64,000 nucleotides of DNA from positions 124,001-188,000 of the forward strand of contig NZ_JADDKQ010000007.1 of the NCBI RefSeq assembly GCF_016464425.1, read 5' to 3'. Origin of the DNA: Actinotalea solisilvae (GTDB taxonomy: Bacteria > Actinomycetota > Actinomycetes > Actinomycetales > Cellulomonadaceae). Numbering within the stretch: position 1 is the first letter of the stretch; each line of letters starts with the position of its first letter. Below the pieces are notes generated by a model. That model worked only from the letters and a program-made list of their open reading frames with translations, had not been told where the DNA came from and did no database searches. This document shows positions 27,991 to 36,923 of this stretch, in pieces. The translations under genes and the position numbers were made by a program.

Positions 27991-28759
27991 CGGGGTCCCC
28001 GGCCGGGACCGCGGGGGCGGGCCTCGCCACGGCGAGCTCGTCCTCGCGGTACCGGCCGATCGCGTAGAGGAGCGTCGCGACGCCCAGCATCTCGAGCAGC
28101 TCCTCGAGGGTCGCGACCGCGACGTACGCGGACGACCCCTCGAGCCCGCCGCTCCAGAGCACCGCGCCGACCATCTCGATCCCGACGCTCCCGCCGACGT
28201 AGAGCGCGCCCGCGAGGAGCAGGAGGCCCAGCGTCCGGCGCGGCAGCGACCGGAGGAAGGGCACCAGCACGCCGAGCAGCACGAGGACGAGCGGCACGGC
28301 GACGAGCACCCAGGAGAAGAACAGCGCCCCGGTCAGCTCGAACCGCTCGCTCAGGGGGCCCATCGCACGCTCGTGCAGGCGCAGCGCCTCGTCGGCCGAG
28401 AGGTACACGAACGCCGCGGCGAGCAGCCGCCAGTACCCGGTCCGACGCCGGCCGGCCCGCCTCGCGTCGCCGCCGACCGTCCACAGCGCCACGCCCGTCC
28501 CGGCCAGGAGCACGGACTGGAACCACGTGGGCACGGTGCGCTCGTTGTCGACGTCGGTCAGGCCGACGAGGAACCCCAGCGCGCCGCCGACGCCGTCCGT
28601 CGTCGCGAGCAGCACCTGCCCGGCGACGCTCACCAGGGCGAGCGCGACCATGACCGGGACGAGGACGCGCAGCACGGTGCGGGGGCTCACGACGAGGCGC
28701 ACCCCGGGCTCCGCCGCGGACGGTGCGGGCCGGGTGCGGTCGGAGGCGGCGTCGTCCAT
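27968..28759 (-). CDS. Multi-spanning membrane protein, conserved hypothetical
   Basis: 263 residues, ATG 28759. About seven helices (VLVPVMVALALVSVAGQVLL, FQSVLLAGTGVALWTV, LLAAAFVYLSADEALRLHER, LFFSWVLVAVPLVLVLLGVL and others). Within the helices are conserved-looking polar clusters, DEALRLHERAMGPL and ATLEELLEMLGVATLLY, suggesting a buried metal or proton site. I do not know the family. It is alone on its strand before the hemolysin III gene. Confidence 0.75.
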   Translation of the reverse strand: MDDAASDRTRPAPSAAEPGVRLVVSPRTVLRVLVPVMVALALVSVAGQVLLATTDGVGGALGFLVGLTDVDNERTVPTWFQSVLLAGTGVALWTVGGDARRAGRRRTGYWRLLAAAFVYLSADEALRLHERAMGPLSERFELTGALFFSWVLVAVPLVLVLLGVLVPFLRSLPRRTLGLLLLAGALYVGGSVGIEMVGAVLWSGGLEGSSAYVAVATLEELLEMLGVATLLYAIGRYREDELAVARPAPAVPAGDPVSRAATA

Positions 28760-28850
28760 GACGTGACCTTAGGTGAACACGGGGTGAACCGGGAGGAAAC
28801 GGGCGGTACGCCCCCCGTCCGGGTGAACGCCGGGGCGGGCGTGCCGGGGG

Positions 28851-29528
28851 CTACGCCGGGAGCACGTAGAGGTACATGAGCAGGTAGTGGAGCGTGGCCG
28901 CGACGACGACCAGCACGTGCCAGATCTCGTGGAACCCGAGCACGCCCGGCACCGGGTTCGGTCGCTCCACGACGAAGACGACGAAGCCGGTGCTGTAGAC
29001 CAGGCCGCCCGCGGCCATGAGGGCGTAGGCGCCGAACGGCAGCGGCACGCCCGCCCCCGCGAGCAGCACGGGGATCCACCCGAGCACGATGTACAGCGTG
29101 CTGGTGAGGTGCTTGGGCAGGTCGCGCCGCACCGAGCGCAGGACGATCCCGGCGGCGGCGATCGCCCAGACGCTCCCCAGGACCGTCCAGCCGTACGTGT
29201 TCCGGAAGAGCACGAGCACGAGCGGCGTCACCGAGCCGGCGATGAGCAGGAAGACCGAGTCGTAGTCGAGGGTGCGCAGCACCTCGTTGACCCGCGGGCC
29301 GCGGTCGATGCCGTGGTGCAGCGTGCTCGAGCCGAAGAGCATGAGCACCGAGACGCCGTAGACGGCGAAGCCGACGATCTTCCACGGGTCGCCCTGGGCG
29401 GCGGCCTGAGTGACGAGGAGGGCCGCGCCGACGAGCGCGAAGCACGTGGCCGCGAGGTGCGAGACGGTGTTGACCCGCTCGTCGGTGACGTGGACGCTGC
29501 CGTCCCTGCTCAGTGCGGTCGGTGCCAC
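28851..29528 (-). CDS. Hemolysin III / PAQR-family membrane protein
   Basis: 225 residues from GTG 29528, chosen because GGGAAGG lies 5 nt upstream; a longer frame upstream lacks this. Seven helices and the PAQR metal-site motifs: NTVSHLAATCFALVG, LFGSSTLHHGIDRGP, DYDSVFLLIAGSVTPLVLVL and FHEIWHVLVVVAATLHYLL, whose Ser, Asp and three His are the family's zinc-hydrolase-like residues. Known as TrhA/YqfA/hemolysin III; in bacteria the role concerns membrane fluidity, and real haemolysis is doubtful. Confidence 0.93.
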   Translation of the reverse strand: MAPTALSRDGSVHVTDERVNTVSHLAATCFALVGAALLVTQAAAQGDPWKIVGFAVYGVSVLMLFGSSTLHHGIDRGPRVNEVLRTLDYDSVFLLIAGSVTPLVLVLFRNTYGWTVLGSVWAIAAAGIVLRSVRRDLPKHLTSTLYIVLGWIPVLLAGAGVPLPFGAYALMAAGGLVYSTGFVVFVVERPNPVPGVLGFHEIWHVLVVVAATLHYLLMYLYVLPA

Positions 29529-29622
29529 TGCTGCCTTCCCGGTGCCGTCCGCCGCGCGTGCGGACGCGGCGGTGCCTGCCCGGCCGAGCCTAGAGGCACG
29601 GGCCGGGGTGACCGAGCACACA

Positions 29623-29647
29623 GCCCCGCGGCGGAACACCGCGGGGC
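29623..29647. repeat. 9-bp perfect inverted repeat between divergent genes
   Basis: GCCCCGCGG (29623-29631) and CCGCGGGGC (29639-29647) around 7 nt, located between hemolysin III (start 29528) and the nitroreductase (start 29669). Either an operator or a 5' leader hairpin ending 21 nt before the nitroreductase start. Confidence 0.4.
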
Positions 29648-29668
29648 CGCCGCCCGGTTGCCGCCCCC

Positions 29669-30304
29669 GTGACCGCGATCGACGCCACCGACACCCTCGC
29701 CCCCGACGCGCCGTCCGCCGAGGCCGCCGACGTGCTCGACGAGCTCTTCGTCCGGCGACGCACGCCGCGCTCCTTCGCGCCGCGCCCGGTGACGGACGAC
29801 CAGGTCGCCGCGGTGCTCGACGCTGTGCGGTGGGGGCCGACGGCGTTCAACTCCTCGCCCCTGCGGGTGCTGCTCGTCCGCAGCCCCGAGGCGCGCGAGC
29901 GCCTCGCCGCGCACATGGCCCCCGCCAACCGGGACCGCGTCCTCGCCGCGCCGCTGAGCGTCGTCGTCGCCTCCGACACCGACTTCCACGAGCGGCTCGA
30001 CGTGCTCGCGCCGCACATGGCCGGCGCGCGCGAGCGGTTCGACGCCGACGCGGCCGCGCGCGAGCGCCTCGCGCGGGACAACGCCTGGCTGCAGGCGGGC
30101 TACCTCGTCGTCGCCCTGCGCGGCGTGGGGCTCGAGGTCGGCCCGATGTCCGGCATGGACGCCGCCGGCGTCGACGCCGAGTTCTTCGCCGGCAGCGGGC
30201 GGCGCGCCCTCATGGTGCTCAACCTCGGCTGGCCCGCCGACGAGGCCCCCGCGCACCCGCGCGCGCCCCGGCTCGCCTTCGACGACGTCGCCGAGGTCGC
30301 CTAG
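29669..30304 (+). CDS. Nitroreductase-family protein, RutE/malonic semialdehyde reductase type
   Basis: 211 residues, GTG 29669. FMN-binding nitroreductase fold: RRRTPRSFAPRPVTDDQVAA, RWGPTAFNSSPLRVLLVRS, DNAWLQAGYLVVALRGVGLE, then VGPMSGMDAAGVDAEFF. The short size and the GPMSGMD motif match the RutE/HadB subgroup, which reduces 3-oxopropanoate-like aldehydes with NAD(P)H during uracil catabolism. No other rut gene is visible, so a general quinone or nitro-compound reductase role is as likely. Monocistronic. Confidence 0.88.
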   Translation: MTAIDATDTLAPDAPSAEAADVLDELFVRRRTPRSFAPRPVTDDQVAAVLDAVRWGPTAFNSSPLRVLLVRSPEARERLAAHMAPANRDRVLAAPLSVVVASDTDFHERLDVLAPHMAGARERFDADAAARERLARDNAWLQAGYLVVALRGVGLEVGPMSGMDAAGVDAEFFAGSGRRALMVLNLGWPADEAPAHPRAPRLAFDDVAEVA

Positions 30305-30360
30305 CCCATCCGGTCCAGCCGCGGGCCGGACGCCCGGCCGCGGCGGGGGATGATGGGGGC

Positions 30361-31245
30361 GTGACGACGCCGGAGCTCGACCAGTTCGGGCCGTGGGTGC
30401 TGCCGGTCCGCGGACCGCACGACGTGCCGCGGCTGTACGCCGCCGAGCCCGTCGACTGGGACGCCGTCGAGCTCGGGCTCAAGGTCCCGCGCTCGATCCA
30501 CCGGCGCGACGCGACGCCGGACATGGACCTCTACGACGCCCTGCTGCTCGTCGACCGCACGGGGCTGACGGTGCTGCGGCGACGGCACACGGGTCCCGGC
30601 TACGACCGGCTCGCCGTCCGGCACGCCGACGTGCTCGCGCTCGAGAGCAGCACCGACATGCTCGACGGGCGGCTGGCCCTGCACACCGGGTCCGGCACGG
30701 TCGAGGTGCCGTACAACGGCTCGCAGGCGGGCGTCGTCGAGGACCTGCTCGCGGTCCTGCGCCTCCACGCGTTCGGTGCCGCGACGGGCGTCCCGCGGGA
30801 TGCCCCCGACCTCGACCGGGGGGCCGCCGGACCGGCCGACATCGCGCTGGTCACGGCCTACCTCGAGCTCGTCGGCGCGGGCGTCGCGGTCGACCGGGTC
30901 GCGGCGGTGCCCCGCGGACGCGTCCGCCGGCGGGGTGGCGCGATCGTGCGTCCGGCCGACCTCGTGCTGCCCGTCACGCGGCACGCGGCCGTCGTCGCCG
31001 TCGGGCCGCGCGAGCTGCACGTGCTGCACCGGCGCGAGTGGCTGACGACGAAGCGCACGCCCGTCCACTCCCTCGCGCACCTCGTGCTGGCGCGCGACGG
31101 CCGCGCGCCGCTCGCGACCGAGGCGCACGCGGGGCTCGACGGCGTCGTCGTCGTGCGCGGCCGGACCCCCACGCTCGCCCTGCCCGACGGCGACGCGCTG
31201 CGCCTCCTGCTCGACGCGAGCCGCGCACCCGCGGTGACGGACTGA
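30361..31245 (+). CDS. Conserved hypothetical protein
   Basis: 294 residues, GTG 30361. No signal peptide or membrane helix. Beta-rich stretches (LLLVDRTGLTVLRRRHTGPG, RLALHTGSGTVEVPYNGS, VVAVGPRELHVLHRREWLTT) alternate with charged turns, reminiscent of two PH-like domains in tandem (~30-130 and ~170-285). I do not recognise a family or function. Neighbours give no hint. Confidence 0.7.
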   Translation: MTTPELDQFGPWVLPVRGPHDVPRLYAAEPVDWDAVELGLKVPRSIHRRDATPDMDLYDALLLVDRTGLTVLRRRHTGPGYDRLAVRHADVLALESSTDMLDGRLALHTGSGTVEVPYNGSQAGVVEDLLAVLRLHAFGAATGVPRDAPDLDRGAAGPADIALVTAYLELVGAGVAVDRVAAVPRGRVRRRGGAIVRPADLVLPVTRHAAVVAVGPRELHVLHRREWLTTKRTPVHSLAHLVLARDGRAPLATEAHAGLDGVVVVRGRTPTLALPDGDALRLLLDASRAPAVTD

Positions 31246-31257
31246 CGTCCGCGCGGC

Positions 31258-31629
31258 TCAGGCGAGCGCGGCCATGAGCGCGACGCCCGCCGCGGCGGCC
31301 GCGAGCGTCGCGGCGAGCGACCCGAGCGCGTTGAGCACCGCGCGGCGCACCTCGCCCTCCTGCACGAGGCGCACCGTCTCGACCATCGCGGTGGAGAAGG
31401 TCGTGTACCCGCCGCAGAAGCCGACCGCCGCGACCGCGTAGGCGTCCGCGGCGAGGTCGTGGAACGCCACCGCGCCGGTGAGCAGGCCGAGGAGCAGCGA
31501 GCCGGTGACGTTGACGACGAAGGTCGCGAACGGGAAGGGGCCGCCGCTGCGGCTGCGCACGTGCCCGTCGACGACGAAGCGCGTCGCGGCGCCGACCCCG
31601 CCCGCGAGCGCGACGAGGAGCGCGGTCAC
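31258..31629 (-). CDS. crcB: Fluoride exporter CrcB, second subunit
   Basis: 123 residues, GTG 31629, overlapping the stop of the upstream crcB (GTGA). Four helices; Fluc-channel motifs RFVVDGHV near the N-terminus, FPFATFVVNVTGSLLLGLLT with the channel Asn, and GFCGGYTTFSTAMVETVRL with the phenylalanine-box Phe and the TTFS turn. Fluc channels are dual-topology dimers; organisms with two genes form heterodimers. It would let fluoride leak out passively. Confidence 0.93.
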   Translation of the reverse strand: MTALLVALAGGVGAATRFVVDGHVRSRSGGPFPFATFVVNVTGSLLLGLLTGAVAFHDLAADAYAVAAVGFCGGYTTFSTAMVETVRLVQEGEVRRAVLNALGSLAATLAAAAAGVALMAALA

Positions 31630-32066
31630 GAGCCCGCCCCCGCCGGGCCGCCGGCGCGCGGACGGGCGAGCCGCGCACCCAGCCGGATGCCGGCGACCGC
31701 CGCCCCGAGCCCGAGGGCGAGCGACGCGGCCGCGTAGAGCCCGGCGACGCCCGCAGCGCCGGCGGCCAGCAGCCGCTCGAGCTCGATCGCGAGGCTGCTG
31801 AACGTCGTGAAGCCGCCCAGCGCGCCCGTGCCGAGGCCCAGGCGCAGCAGCCGGCCGCGCGGGCTCTCCGCACCGCGCCGGACGAGGGTCTCGGCGAGCA
31901 CGCCGAGCAGGAGGGACCCGATGACGTTCTCCAGCAGCGTCGCCGTGGGGAAGCCTGACGCGGCCGGGGCGACGACGCCCGAGACGCCGTAGCGCGCGGC
32001 CGTGCCGAGCGCCCCGCCGACGGCGACGAGCAGGACGAGACGCGCGTCCTGGTGCGGAGCCCTCAC
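31626..32066 (-). CDS. crcB: Fluoride exporter CrcB, first subunit
   Basis: 146 residues from GTG 32066; a longer open frame upstream is Arg-rich and overlaps the TetR promoter, so it was not used. Motifs: LLVAVGGALGTAARYGVSGV, FPTATLLENVIGSLLLGVLA (Asn at the channel position) and GTGALGGFTTFSSLAIELER. Pairs with the next gene in a two-gene operon. No fluoride riboswitch was recognised in the ~100 nt upstream. Confidence 0.92.
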   Translation of the reverse strand: MRAPHQDARLVLLVAVGGALGTAARYGVSGVVAPAASGFPTATLLENVIGSLLLGVLAETLVRRGAESPRGRLLRLGLGTGALGGFTTFSSLAIELERLLAAGAAGVAGLYAAASLALGLGAAVAGIRLGARLARPRAGGPAGAGS

Positions 32067-32136
32067 GCGACGCACCTGCCCTCCGAGTCGGTCGCGGGCG
32101 CAGTCTACGAGGCGGGACCTGGGACCCTTGCTCCCG

Positions 32137-32174
32137 GCTGAACGCGTGTTTAGCATACTGACCATGCGTTCAGC
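32137..32174. promoter_or_regulatory. Inverted-repeat operator over leaderless tetR promoter (first ABC module)
   Basis: GCTGAACGC (32137-32145) and GCGTTCAGC (32166-32174) are perfect inverted 9-mers around 20 nt. Between them is TAGCAT (32151-32156), a -10 box with TTGCTC (32128-32133) as -35 at a 17-nt spacing. The ATG of tetR (32164) lies 8 nt after the -10, so the mRNA is probably leaderless and the palindrome spans the start site, as for an autorepressor. Confidence 0.65.
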
Positions 32175-32844
32175 ACCGCCGCGCCAGGACGACGTCACCG
32201 CCCGCGCGCGCATCCGCGACGCGGCCGTCCTCGAGTTCGCGACGCACGGCTTCGGTGTGAGCCTCCGCGCGATCGCCGAGCGCGCCGACGTCAGCGCGGC
32301 GCTGATCCTCCACCACTTCGGGTCCAAGGCCGGGCTCCAGGCCGAGTGCGACGCCTGGGTGCTCGCGGACATCCGCGAGCGCAAGGAGAAGGTGACCGTC
32401 GGCGGCTCCGCGGGCGACGTCCTGCTCGCCCTCGCGTCCATGGACGAGACGGCGCCGCTCGTCGGCTACGCGCTGCGCAGCCTGCAGGCCGGCGGCGGCA
32501 TCGCCCGTGCCTTCGTCGACCACTTCGCCGAGGACGCCGAGGCGTACCTGCGTGCGGGCGTCGCCGCCGGCACGGTCAAGCCCTCCGCGGACGAGGCGGC
32601 GCGCGCCCGCCTCCTCACCCTCCAGGGCTTCGGCGCGCTCCTGCTGGACCTCCGCCTGCACCCGCCGCGCGACCCGTCGGACCTCGCCGCCGTGCTGCGC
32701 GAGCACCTGGGCCGCTCCGGCCTGCCCGCGCTCGAGCTCTACACCCAGGGCCTGCTGACGGACCGCCGCATGCTCGACGAGTACCTGCTCTACGTCGGCG
32801 ACCCGCCGCGGTCGGCCGGTGCCGCCGGGCACTCGCCGTCCTGA
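32164..32844 (+). CDS. TetR-family regulator of first ABC exporter
   Basis: 226 residues, ATG 32164. N-terminal Tet[24 protein letters not shown], then [20 protein letters not shown] with the recognition helix. The remainder is a helical ligand-binding domain containing [19 protein letters not shown] and a C-terminal segment ([20 protein letters not shown]). It is 34 nt from the ABC ATPase gene, so likely a local repressor induced by the exported compound. Confidence 0.92.
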   Translation: MRSAPPRQDDVTARARIRDAAVLEFATHGFGVSLRAIAERADVSAALILHHFGSKAGLQAECDAWVLADIRERKEKVTVGGSAGDVLLALASMDETAPLVGYALRSLQAGGGIARAFVDHFAEDAEAYLRAGVAAGTVKPSADEAARARLLTLQGFGALLLDLRLHPPRDPSDLAAVLREHLGRSGLPALELYTQGLLTDRRMLDEYLLYVGDPPRSAGAAGHSPS

Positions 32845-32878
32845 TCCTCGTCCTGACCCACAGAACCCAGGTGACCCC

Positions 32879-33826
32879 ATGTCCGCTCCGACCATCGACG
32901 TCCACCGCCTCACCAAGCGCTTCGGCACGACCACGGCCCTCGACGGGCTCGACCTCGTCGTCGAGCCCGGGGAGGTGCACGGCTTCCTCGGCCCCAACGG
33001 TGCCGGGAAGTCCACGACCATCCGCGTGCTGCTCGGGCTGCTGCGCGCCGACGCCGGCTCCGCGCGGCTCTTCGGCGCCGACCCCTGGGCGGACGCCGTC
33101 GCCCTCCACCGCCGCCTCGCCTACGTCCCCGGGGACGTCACGCTCTGGCCCACCCTCACCGGCGGCGAGGCGATCGACCTCCTCGCGGCGCTGCGCGGCG
33201 GCATCCGTCCCGCGCGCCGGGCCGAGCTGCTCGAGCGCTTCGACCTCGACCCGACCAAGAAGGCCCGCACCTACTCCAAGGGCAACCGGCAGAAGGTGGC
33301 CCTCGTCGCCGCGCTCGCGAGCGACGTCGAGCTCCTCGTGCTCGACGAGCCCACCTCGGGTCTCGACCCGCTCATGGAGCGCGTCTTCCAGGAGTGCGTG
33401 CGCGAGCTCCGGGCCACGGGCGTGACGGTCCTGCTCTCGTCCCACCTCCTCGCCGAGGTCGAGAAGCTGTGCGACCGCGTGACGATCATCCGGCTCGGCC
33501 GCACGGTCCAGACGGGCTCGCTCGAGGACCTGCGCCACCTCACGCGCAGCACGGTGACCGCGGTCTTCGGGCCCGACGCCGACCTCGCCGACCTCGCGCT
33601 CGTGCCCGGCACGGCCGACGTCGTGCAGGACGGGCCGCGCGTCCGGCTCATGGCCGACGCGTCGGCGCTCGCCGACGTCATGGCCTTCCTCGCAGCGCGC
33701 GGCCTCACGGGCCTCGAGGTCCACCCGCCGACGCTCGAGGAGCTCTTCGTCCACCACTACGGCGACGCGGCGCCCGCACCGGCGGCCGCGGGTGCGCCGG
33801 CCGGCACCTCGGCGAGCTCGCGGTGA
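32879..33826 (+). CDS. ABC transporter ATPase (drug-export type)
   Basis: 315 residues, ATG 32879. Walker [10 protein letters not shown] (~40), signature YSKGNRQKV (a SKGN variant common in drug-export ATPases), Walker [15 protein letters not shown] and H-loop [13 protein letters not shown]. The C-terminal ~90 residues form a DrrA/CcmA-type extension ending in an Ala/Pro-rich tail. Coupled to the permease by GTGA. Confidence 0.94.
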   Translation: MSAPTIDVHRLTKRFGTTTALDGLDLVVEPGEVHGFLGPNGAGKSTTIRVLLGLLRADAGSARLFGADPWADAVALHRRLAYVPGDVTLWPTLTGGEAIDLLAALRGGIRPARRAELLERFDLDPTKKARTYSKGNRQKVALVAALASDVELLVLDEPTSGLDPLMERVFQECVRELRATGVTVLLSSHLLAEVEKLCDRVTIIRLGRTVQTGSLEDLRHLTRSTVTAVFGPDADLADLALVPGTADVVQDGPRVRLMADASALADVMAFLAARGLTGLEVHPPTLEELFVHHYGDAAPAPAAAGAPAGTSASSR

Positions 33827-35490
33827 GCGCGCCGACCCGCACCGCGGCGGCCCGCCCTGCCGCACCGCCGCCCGGCGGCGAGCGCGCCGCGCGCCTCGAG
33901 CCCTTCCGCGGCACGCGCCGTCTCGTGCGGTTCGCGCTGCGGCGCGACCGGGTCCGGCTGGCCGTGTGGACGCTCTCGATCAGCGGCCTCGTCGCGTACT
34001 TCGGCGCCGCGCTGCCCGTCGTCTACCCGGACGCGGCGGCGTACCAGACGCGTGCCGCGATCATGCGCGACCCGTCCGGTGCCTTCATGACGGGGCCCGG
34101 GTACGGGCTCGACGACTACGACCTCGGCACGATGTTCGCCAACGAGATGGTCGGCATGTTCGCGGTGGCCGTCGGTCTCATGTCGATCTTCCTCGTCGTG
34201 CGCCACACCCGGGCCGAGGAGGAGACCGGCCGCGCGGAGCTGGTGCGCTCGGGCGTCGTCGGGCGGCGTGCGCACCTCACGGCGGCGCTCGTCCACCTCG
34301 TCGTCGCGAACGCGGTCGTCGCGGGCGTCCTGCTGGCCGCGATGGCCTCGGTCGGCCTGGGCGGTCCGGACGCCGTCGCCGTCGTGGTGGGGATCGCGCT
34401 CGTGGGGCTGACGTTCGGCGGCGTCGCGGCCGTGACGGCGCAGGTCGCCGAGCACGCCCGCGCCGCCTCGGGCCTCGCGGGGGCCGTCCTGGGCCTGGCC
34501 TACGTCCTGCGCGGGATGGGCGACGCCCAGCAGGCGGGAGGCAGCGCGCTGTCGTGGTCCTCGCCGATCGGCTGGGCGCAGCAGACCCGGGCCTTCGTGG
34601 ACCTGCGCTGGTGGCCGCTCGTCCTGTGCCTCGTCACGGCGGCCGCGCTCGTCGCCGTCGCGCACGTGCTGTCGGAGCGGCGCGACGTCGGCGCCGGCCT
34701 GTTGCGGGCGCGGTCCGGCCGCGCGCACGCGCGTCGCGGGCTGCTGAGCCCGGTGGGGCTCGCCGTCCGGACGCAGCGCGCGGAGGTCGCGGGCTGGGCC
34801 GTCGGGCTGCTCGTGTTCGGCGTCCTCACCGGGTCGATGGGGCAGGCGATCGTGGACGGCTTCGAGTCGCAGCCCGAGCTCGCGGCCGTCTTCGGCGCCG
34901 CGGGCGGCGGCGACCTGCTCCGGGGGACGCTCTCGGCGTTCCTGGGCTTCTTCGCCATGGCCGTCGCCGTCTACGCCGTCGTCTCGGTCAACCGCCTGGG
35001 GCGCGAGGAGGACGCCGGCCGCACCGCCGCGGTGCTTGCGACGGCGGTCAGCCGGCCCCGCTGGCTGGCGAGCCAGCTGCTCGTCACCGCGGGCGCGGCG
35101 ACGCTGCTCCTGCTCGTCGCGGGAGCGAGCCTCGGCGCGGGTGCGGGCGGCTCGGTGGGCGACGGCGACCTCGCGGGCGCGCTCACCCTGGGGAGCCTCG
35201 CGCACCTGCCCGTCGTGCTCGGCTTCGCGGGCCTCGCGGCGCTGGCTCACGGCCTCCGCGCCGGGACGTGGTGGGTGTGGGCGCTGCTCGTCGCCTCGAT
35301 CGTCGTGGGCCTCTACGGGCCGCTGCTCAACCTGCCCGACGTCGTCCTGGACGCCGCCCCGTTCGGCCTCGTCCCCGCGGTGCCGGGGGAGGCGTGGTCG
35401 GCGCCGCCGCTGGTCGCCCTCAGCGCGGTCGCCGCCGGGCTGGCCGCGCTCGGCGCGGTGGGGCTGAGGAGGCGCGACCTGGTGGCCTGA
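33823..35490 (+). CDS. ABC exporter permease, polyketide-antibiotic exporter type
   Basis: 555 residues, GTG 33823 overlapping the ATPase stop. About twelve hydrophobic segments arranged as two halves, each opening with RF(A)LRRDR or [14 protein letters not shown] entries. The halves contain [20 protein letters not shown] and [20 protein letters not shown], the paired E-E-x-G-R loops typical of large polyketide antibiotic exporters (one gene for both membrane halves). The substrate is probably a hydrophobic compound; no biosynthetic cluster is adjacent. Confidence 0.9.
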   Translation: MSAPTRTAAARPAAPPPGGERAARLEPFRGTRRLVRFALRRDRVRLAVWTLSISGLVAYFGAALPVVYPDAAAYQTRAAIMRDPSGAFMTGPGYGLDDYDLGTMFANEMVGMFAVAVGLMSIFLVVRHTRAEEETGRAELVRSGVVGRRAHLTAALVHLVVANAVVAGVLLAAMASVGLGGPDAVAVVVGIALVGLTFGGVAAVTAQVAEHARAASGLAGAVLGLAYVLRGMGDAQQAGGSALSWSSPIGWAQQTRAFVDLRWWPLVLCLVTAAALVAVAHVLSERRDVGAGLLRARSGRAHARRGLLSPVGLAVRTQRAEVAGWAVGLLVFGVLTGSMGQAIVDGFESQPELAAVFGAAGGGDLLRGTLSAFLGFFAMAVAVYAVVSVNRLGREEDAGRTAAVLATAVSRPRWLASQLLVTAGAATLLLLVAGASLGAGAGGSVGDGDLAGALTLGSLAHLPVVLGFAGLAALAHGLRAGTWWVWALLVASIVVGLYGPLLNLPDVVLDAAPFGLVPAVPGEAWSAPPLVALSAVAAGLAALGAVGLRRRDLVA

Positions 35491-35522
35491 CGAGGTGGCC
35501 CGACGGCGGTGACCGGCGACGG

Positions 35523-35555
35523 TGGACGGTGTCGACGTTAGTGACTAACATCGAC
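35523..35555. promoter_or_regulatory. Near-perfect operator palindrome over leaderless tetR promoter (second ABC module)
   Basis: GTCGACGTTAGT (35531-35542) and ACTAACATCGAC (35544-35555) are inverted with 11 of 12 matches around a central G. TGGACG (35523-35528) and TAACAT (35546-35551) give a -35/-10 pair with a 17-nt spacer, and the ATG at 35558 is 7 nt after the -10. The palindrome covers the spacer and -10, as expected for TetR autorepression of a leaderless mRNA. Confidence 0.8.
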
Positions 35556-35557
35556 GC

Positions 35558-36145
35558 ATGACGTCCCGGGCGGAGGCGACGCGGGAGCGGCTGCGGCGCA
35601 GCGCGCTCGCGCTGTTCGTCGAGCGCGGGTTCGACGCGGTCACCGTCGTCGACGTCGCCGCGGCCGCCGGGGTCTCGCACATGACCTTCTTCCGGCACTT
35701 CGCCACCAAGGAGGACGTGCTCCTCGACGACCCGTACGACGAGGTCATCGTCGACGCGGTGCTCGCGCAGGACGCGCGGCTGCCCGCGCTCGAGCAGGTG
35801 CGACTCGGCTTCCTCGCGGCGTGGGGCGCCCTGCCCGAGCCGGCGGCCGACGAGACACGCGCCCGGGTGCGCCTGGTCGCGGGGCACCCGGCGCTGCGCG
35901 CCCGCGCGTGGGAGAACAACCGGCGCACGGGCGACCTGGTGGTCGCCGCGCTCGTCGACCGCGGCGTGCCGCCCGTCGACGCCCGGGTGGCGGCGGGGGC
36001 GTGCCTCGGCGCGCTGCTCGAGGCGCTCCTCGCCTGGGGCGCCGCGGACCCGGACGAGCCCCTGGGCCCGCTGGTCCGCCACGCGCTCGGTCTCCTCGGC
36101 GGGGACCGTCGGTCGGGAGGCGACGGTGCGGGCCGTGGTGACTGA
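35558..36145 (+). CDS. TetR-family regulator of second ABC exporter
   Basis: 195 residues, ATG 35558. HTH: RERLRRSALALFVERGFDAV, then TVVDVAAAAGVSHMTFFRHF, with MTFFRHF as the typical recognition-helix end. The C-terminal half resembles AcrR/TetR_C domains of the MftR-like group (RVRLVAGHPALRARAWENNR). It overlaps the following ABC ATPase gene by 20 nt, so the three genes form one unit. Confidence 0.92.
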   Translation: MTSRAEATRERLRRSALALFVERGFDAVTVVDVAAAAGVSHMTFFRHFATKEDVLLDDPYDEVIVDAVLAQDARLPALEQVRLGFLAAWGALPEPAADETRARVRLVAGHPALRARAWENNRRTGDLVVAALVDRGVPPVDARVAAGACLGALLEALLAWGAADPDEPLGPLVRHALGLLGGDRRSGGDGAGRGD

Positions 36146-36923
36146 GCACGCAGCCCCGGCGGGCGCCGGGGTCGTGCCCCGCGCCACGCTCCTCGAGCTG
36201 CGGGCGGTCCGGCGCGCCTTCGGCGACGTGCCCGCGGTCGACGGCGTCGACCTCACGGTGCGCGCGGGGGAGATCCACGCCCTGGTCGGGCTCAACGGCG
36301 CCGGGAAGACGACGCTCATGCGACTCGCGCTGGGCATGCTGCGCCCGGCGGACGGGCGCGCCCTCGTCGCCGTCGACGACGCCGGCGCCGTCGACGCGTG
36401 GCGCGCCCCACCGCGCGTCTGGCGCGGCGTCGGTCACCTCGTCGAGACCCCGTTCGCGTACCCCGAGCTCACGGTGCGGGAGACCGTCGTCGCGGCGGCG
36501 CGGCTGCGCGGGCTCGCGCCGCACCCGGCGCAGCGGGCGGCCGAGGACGTCGTCGCCGAGCTCGCGCTCGGGCAGTGGGCGGACCGGCGCGCGACGACGC
36601 TCTCGCTGGGCAACCGTCAGCGCCTCGGCCTCGCGTGCGCGTGGGTGCACCGACCGAGGCTGCTGGTCCTGGACGAGCCGACCACGGGCCTCGACCCCTC
36701 CGGCGTCCTCGTCGTCCGGCGCTGGCTCGCGTCCACCGCCGCCGCCGGCACGGGCGTGCTCGTGTCGAGCCACCACCTCGACGAGGTCGCGCGGCTCGCC
36801 GACCGGATCACCGTGGTGCACCGCGGGCGCGTGATCGGCGGGCTCGAGCCGCACGGCGCCGACCTCGAGCGCGCGTTCTTCGCCATGGTCTACGCGGCCG
36901 AGGGTCTGGAGGCGGCGCGGTGA
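36126..36923 (+). CDS. ABC transporter ATPase (ABC-2 export type)
   Basis: 265 residues. Start GTG 36126 because GGGAGG ends 5 nt upstream; GTG 36135 and 36138 are in frame. Walker A GLNGAGKTT, signature LSLGNRQRLGLA, Walker [17 protein letters not shown]-loop VSSHHLDEV. It resembles bacitracin/lantibiotic-type ATPases. An unusual spacer (AVDDAGAVDAWRAPPRVWRG) follows the Walker A domain. Pairs with the small permease downstream. Confidence 0.93.
   Translation: MRAVVTEHAAPAGAGVVPRATLLELRAVRRAFGDVPAVDGVDLTVRAGEIHALVGLNGAGKTTLMRLALGMLRPADGRALVAVDDAGAVDAWRAPPRVWRGVGHLVETPFAYPELTVRETVVAAARLRGLAPHPAQRAAEDVVAELALGQWADRRATTLSLGNRQRLGLACAWVHRPRLLVLDEPTTGLDPSGVLVVRRWLASTAAAGTGVLVSSHHLDEVARLADRITVVHRGRVIGGLEPHGADLERAFFAMVYAAEGLEAAR

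Noticed and set aside
29669..30304. Part of a rut uracil-degradation operon
   Set aside because: The protein is RutE-like, but no rutA-D/F/G genes are adjacent.
32067..32163. Fluoride riboswitch upstream of crcB pair
   Set aside because: The intergenic sequence does not show the conserved crcB-motif pseudoknot elements; no call made.
36126..36140. Later GTG starts (36135, 36138) for the ABC ATPase
   Set aside because: GGGAGG is optimally spaced for GTG 36126, so the earlier start is preferred.
29609..36165. A 20/22-nt similarity between sequences near 29609 and 36136 (GTGACYGAGCACRCAGCCCCG)
   Set aside because: A rough estimate for DNA of this composition and length gives several such chance matches; no flanking similarity or function.
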